Assembly (NCBI RefSeq): GCF_029433255.1
Contig: NZ_JAQTHU010000001.1
Location: 2,046,001 to 2,110,000, forward strand
DNA: 64,000 bases
DNA from: Lactobacillus sp. ESL0791
GTDB lineage: Bacteria > Bacillota > Bacilli > Lactobacillales > Lactobacillaceae
Reading direction: 5' to 3'
Shown here: one piece after another, positions 63,545 to 64,000 of the stretch
How positions within the stretch are numbered: position 1 is the stretch's first letter
Layout: each line of letters opens with the position of its first letter
Program-made: the position numbers and the translations under genes
Notes under the pieces: model-generated
Database searches by the model: none
What the model was told of the DNA's origin: nothing
The model's input: only the letters and a program-made list of their open reading frames with translations

Positions 63545-64000
63545 TTAGTAACTCAAAGCACGGTAAGCATCGCCGCTCCAATGATTTATAAAACTTGCTT
63601 GGCTCATTGATGCTTTTTTCCCGGTCCACGGGTCATTATAGTAAATCCAACCATTATGATATCCCGTTAATGCCAGTGCATGATTAGAAAAGCCATCTAC
63701 ACCGCTAACCCAGGCAACCACTAAGTGCGAATGCAGCAGCTTTTTCTCAACTGCCATCAGACCGCTGCCTGTCAGCACCTTGGCCTTGCCTAAATAATGC
63801 TTAACGACCCCCTTGATACCATTAGGAGTTACCCAATAACCGCCGGGATATTTTTGATAAGGTGAACCGATAAAACCTTTGTCAGGATTACTGTTGCGCG
63901 GCGTCTTTTGAGCAACCGTAAACTTAGAAACCTTTTTACCAGCAAAATTAAGCATCATCGTAACTGCCGTCATTTCACAACCAGTGGGTAATTCTGGCCG
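63545..64000 (-). CDS. C39-like secreted peptidase (partial, 5' end beyond window)
   Basis: The last 152 residues are visible, and the frame is open to the window edge. The catalytic Cys is in LPTGCEMTAV (codon at 63979-63977), the His in FSNHALALTG and the Asn in YYNDPWTG. These fit the peptidase C39_2 group, mostly exported proteins without a transporter domain. A signal and any wall-binding domain would be outside the window. It is in the same direction as, and downstream-to-upstream neighbour of, the NlpC/P60 gene. Confidence 0.82.
   Translation of the reverse strand, partial: RPELPTGCEMTAVTMMLNFAGKKVSKFTVAQKTPRNSNPDKGFIGSPYQKYPGGYWVTPNGIKGVVKHYLGKAKVLTGSGLMAVEKKLLHSHLVVAWVSGVDGFSNHALALTGYHNGWIYYNDPWTGKKASMSQASFINHWSGDAYRALSY

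Overview
The window looks like a chromosomal segment of a Lactobacillus sensu stricto species of the acidophilus/delbrueckii type, not far from the replication origin. The evidence is the rsmG-noc-parA-parB-DUF951-ychF block (48.2-52.8 kb), many secreted proteins with SLAP (S-layer-type wall-binding) domains, a YSIRK-type signal peptide, LmrCD-type exporters, and strong AAGGAG-type ribosome sites. I see no tRNA, rRNA, CRISPR array, insertion sequence or phage gene. The exact species cannot be told from reading alone.

Region 1 (1-22.4 kb) is the most striking part: two tandem copies of a module made of an Mga-like regulator gene followed by a giant surface adhesin gene, all on the minus strand. 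The second copy (7300-21858) is intact: a 509-residue regulator and a 4332-residue adhesin with a YSIRK-like signal, a Ser-rich linker, a FIVAR-like helical segment, a beta-helix-like region, about 16 tandem two-part Rib-like modules and three C-terminal SLAP domains. The first copy (1-6969) has an adhesin that runs off the window and a regulator broken by large deletions and frameshifts. A short SLAP remnant at 22.1-22.35 kb suggests that a further surface gene once stood next to them. The surviving regulator may control both adhesins, because the upstream DNA is duplicated too.

Region 2 (22.4-34 kb) holds an AAA+/DUF4143 ATPase, a Ugp-like ABC importer operon (ATPase, two permeases, a beta-CASP metallo-hydrolase, lipoprotein) that starts with a 10-codon leader ORF, an ABC exporter divergent from an Rgg-like regulator, a 53-residue orphan, and a nitronate monooxygenase-like flavoprotein.

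Region 3 (34-53.5 kb) holds housekeeping and envelope genes: a GalT-like DUF4931 protein, an L,D-transpeptidase, an Asp/Glu racemase next to MurE, an OmpR-type two-component system, a flavoprotein reductase divergent from a LysR regulator, an LmrCD-like heterodimeric exporter, DUF1129, YchF, DUF951, ParB, ParA, Noc, RsmG and CvpA.

Region 4 (53.5-64 kb) is a dense cluster of exported cell-wall proteins: a serine beta-lactamase-like hydrolase, SLAP-CAP, small secreted SLAP-like proteins, a second L,D-transpeptidase, a D,D-carboxypeptidase, two NlpC/P60 proteins and a C39-like peptidase cut by the window end. Between 55.9 and 58.1 kb lie several decayed paralogue fragments, so this stretch is expanding and decaying by local duplication.
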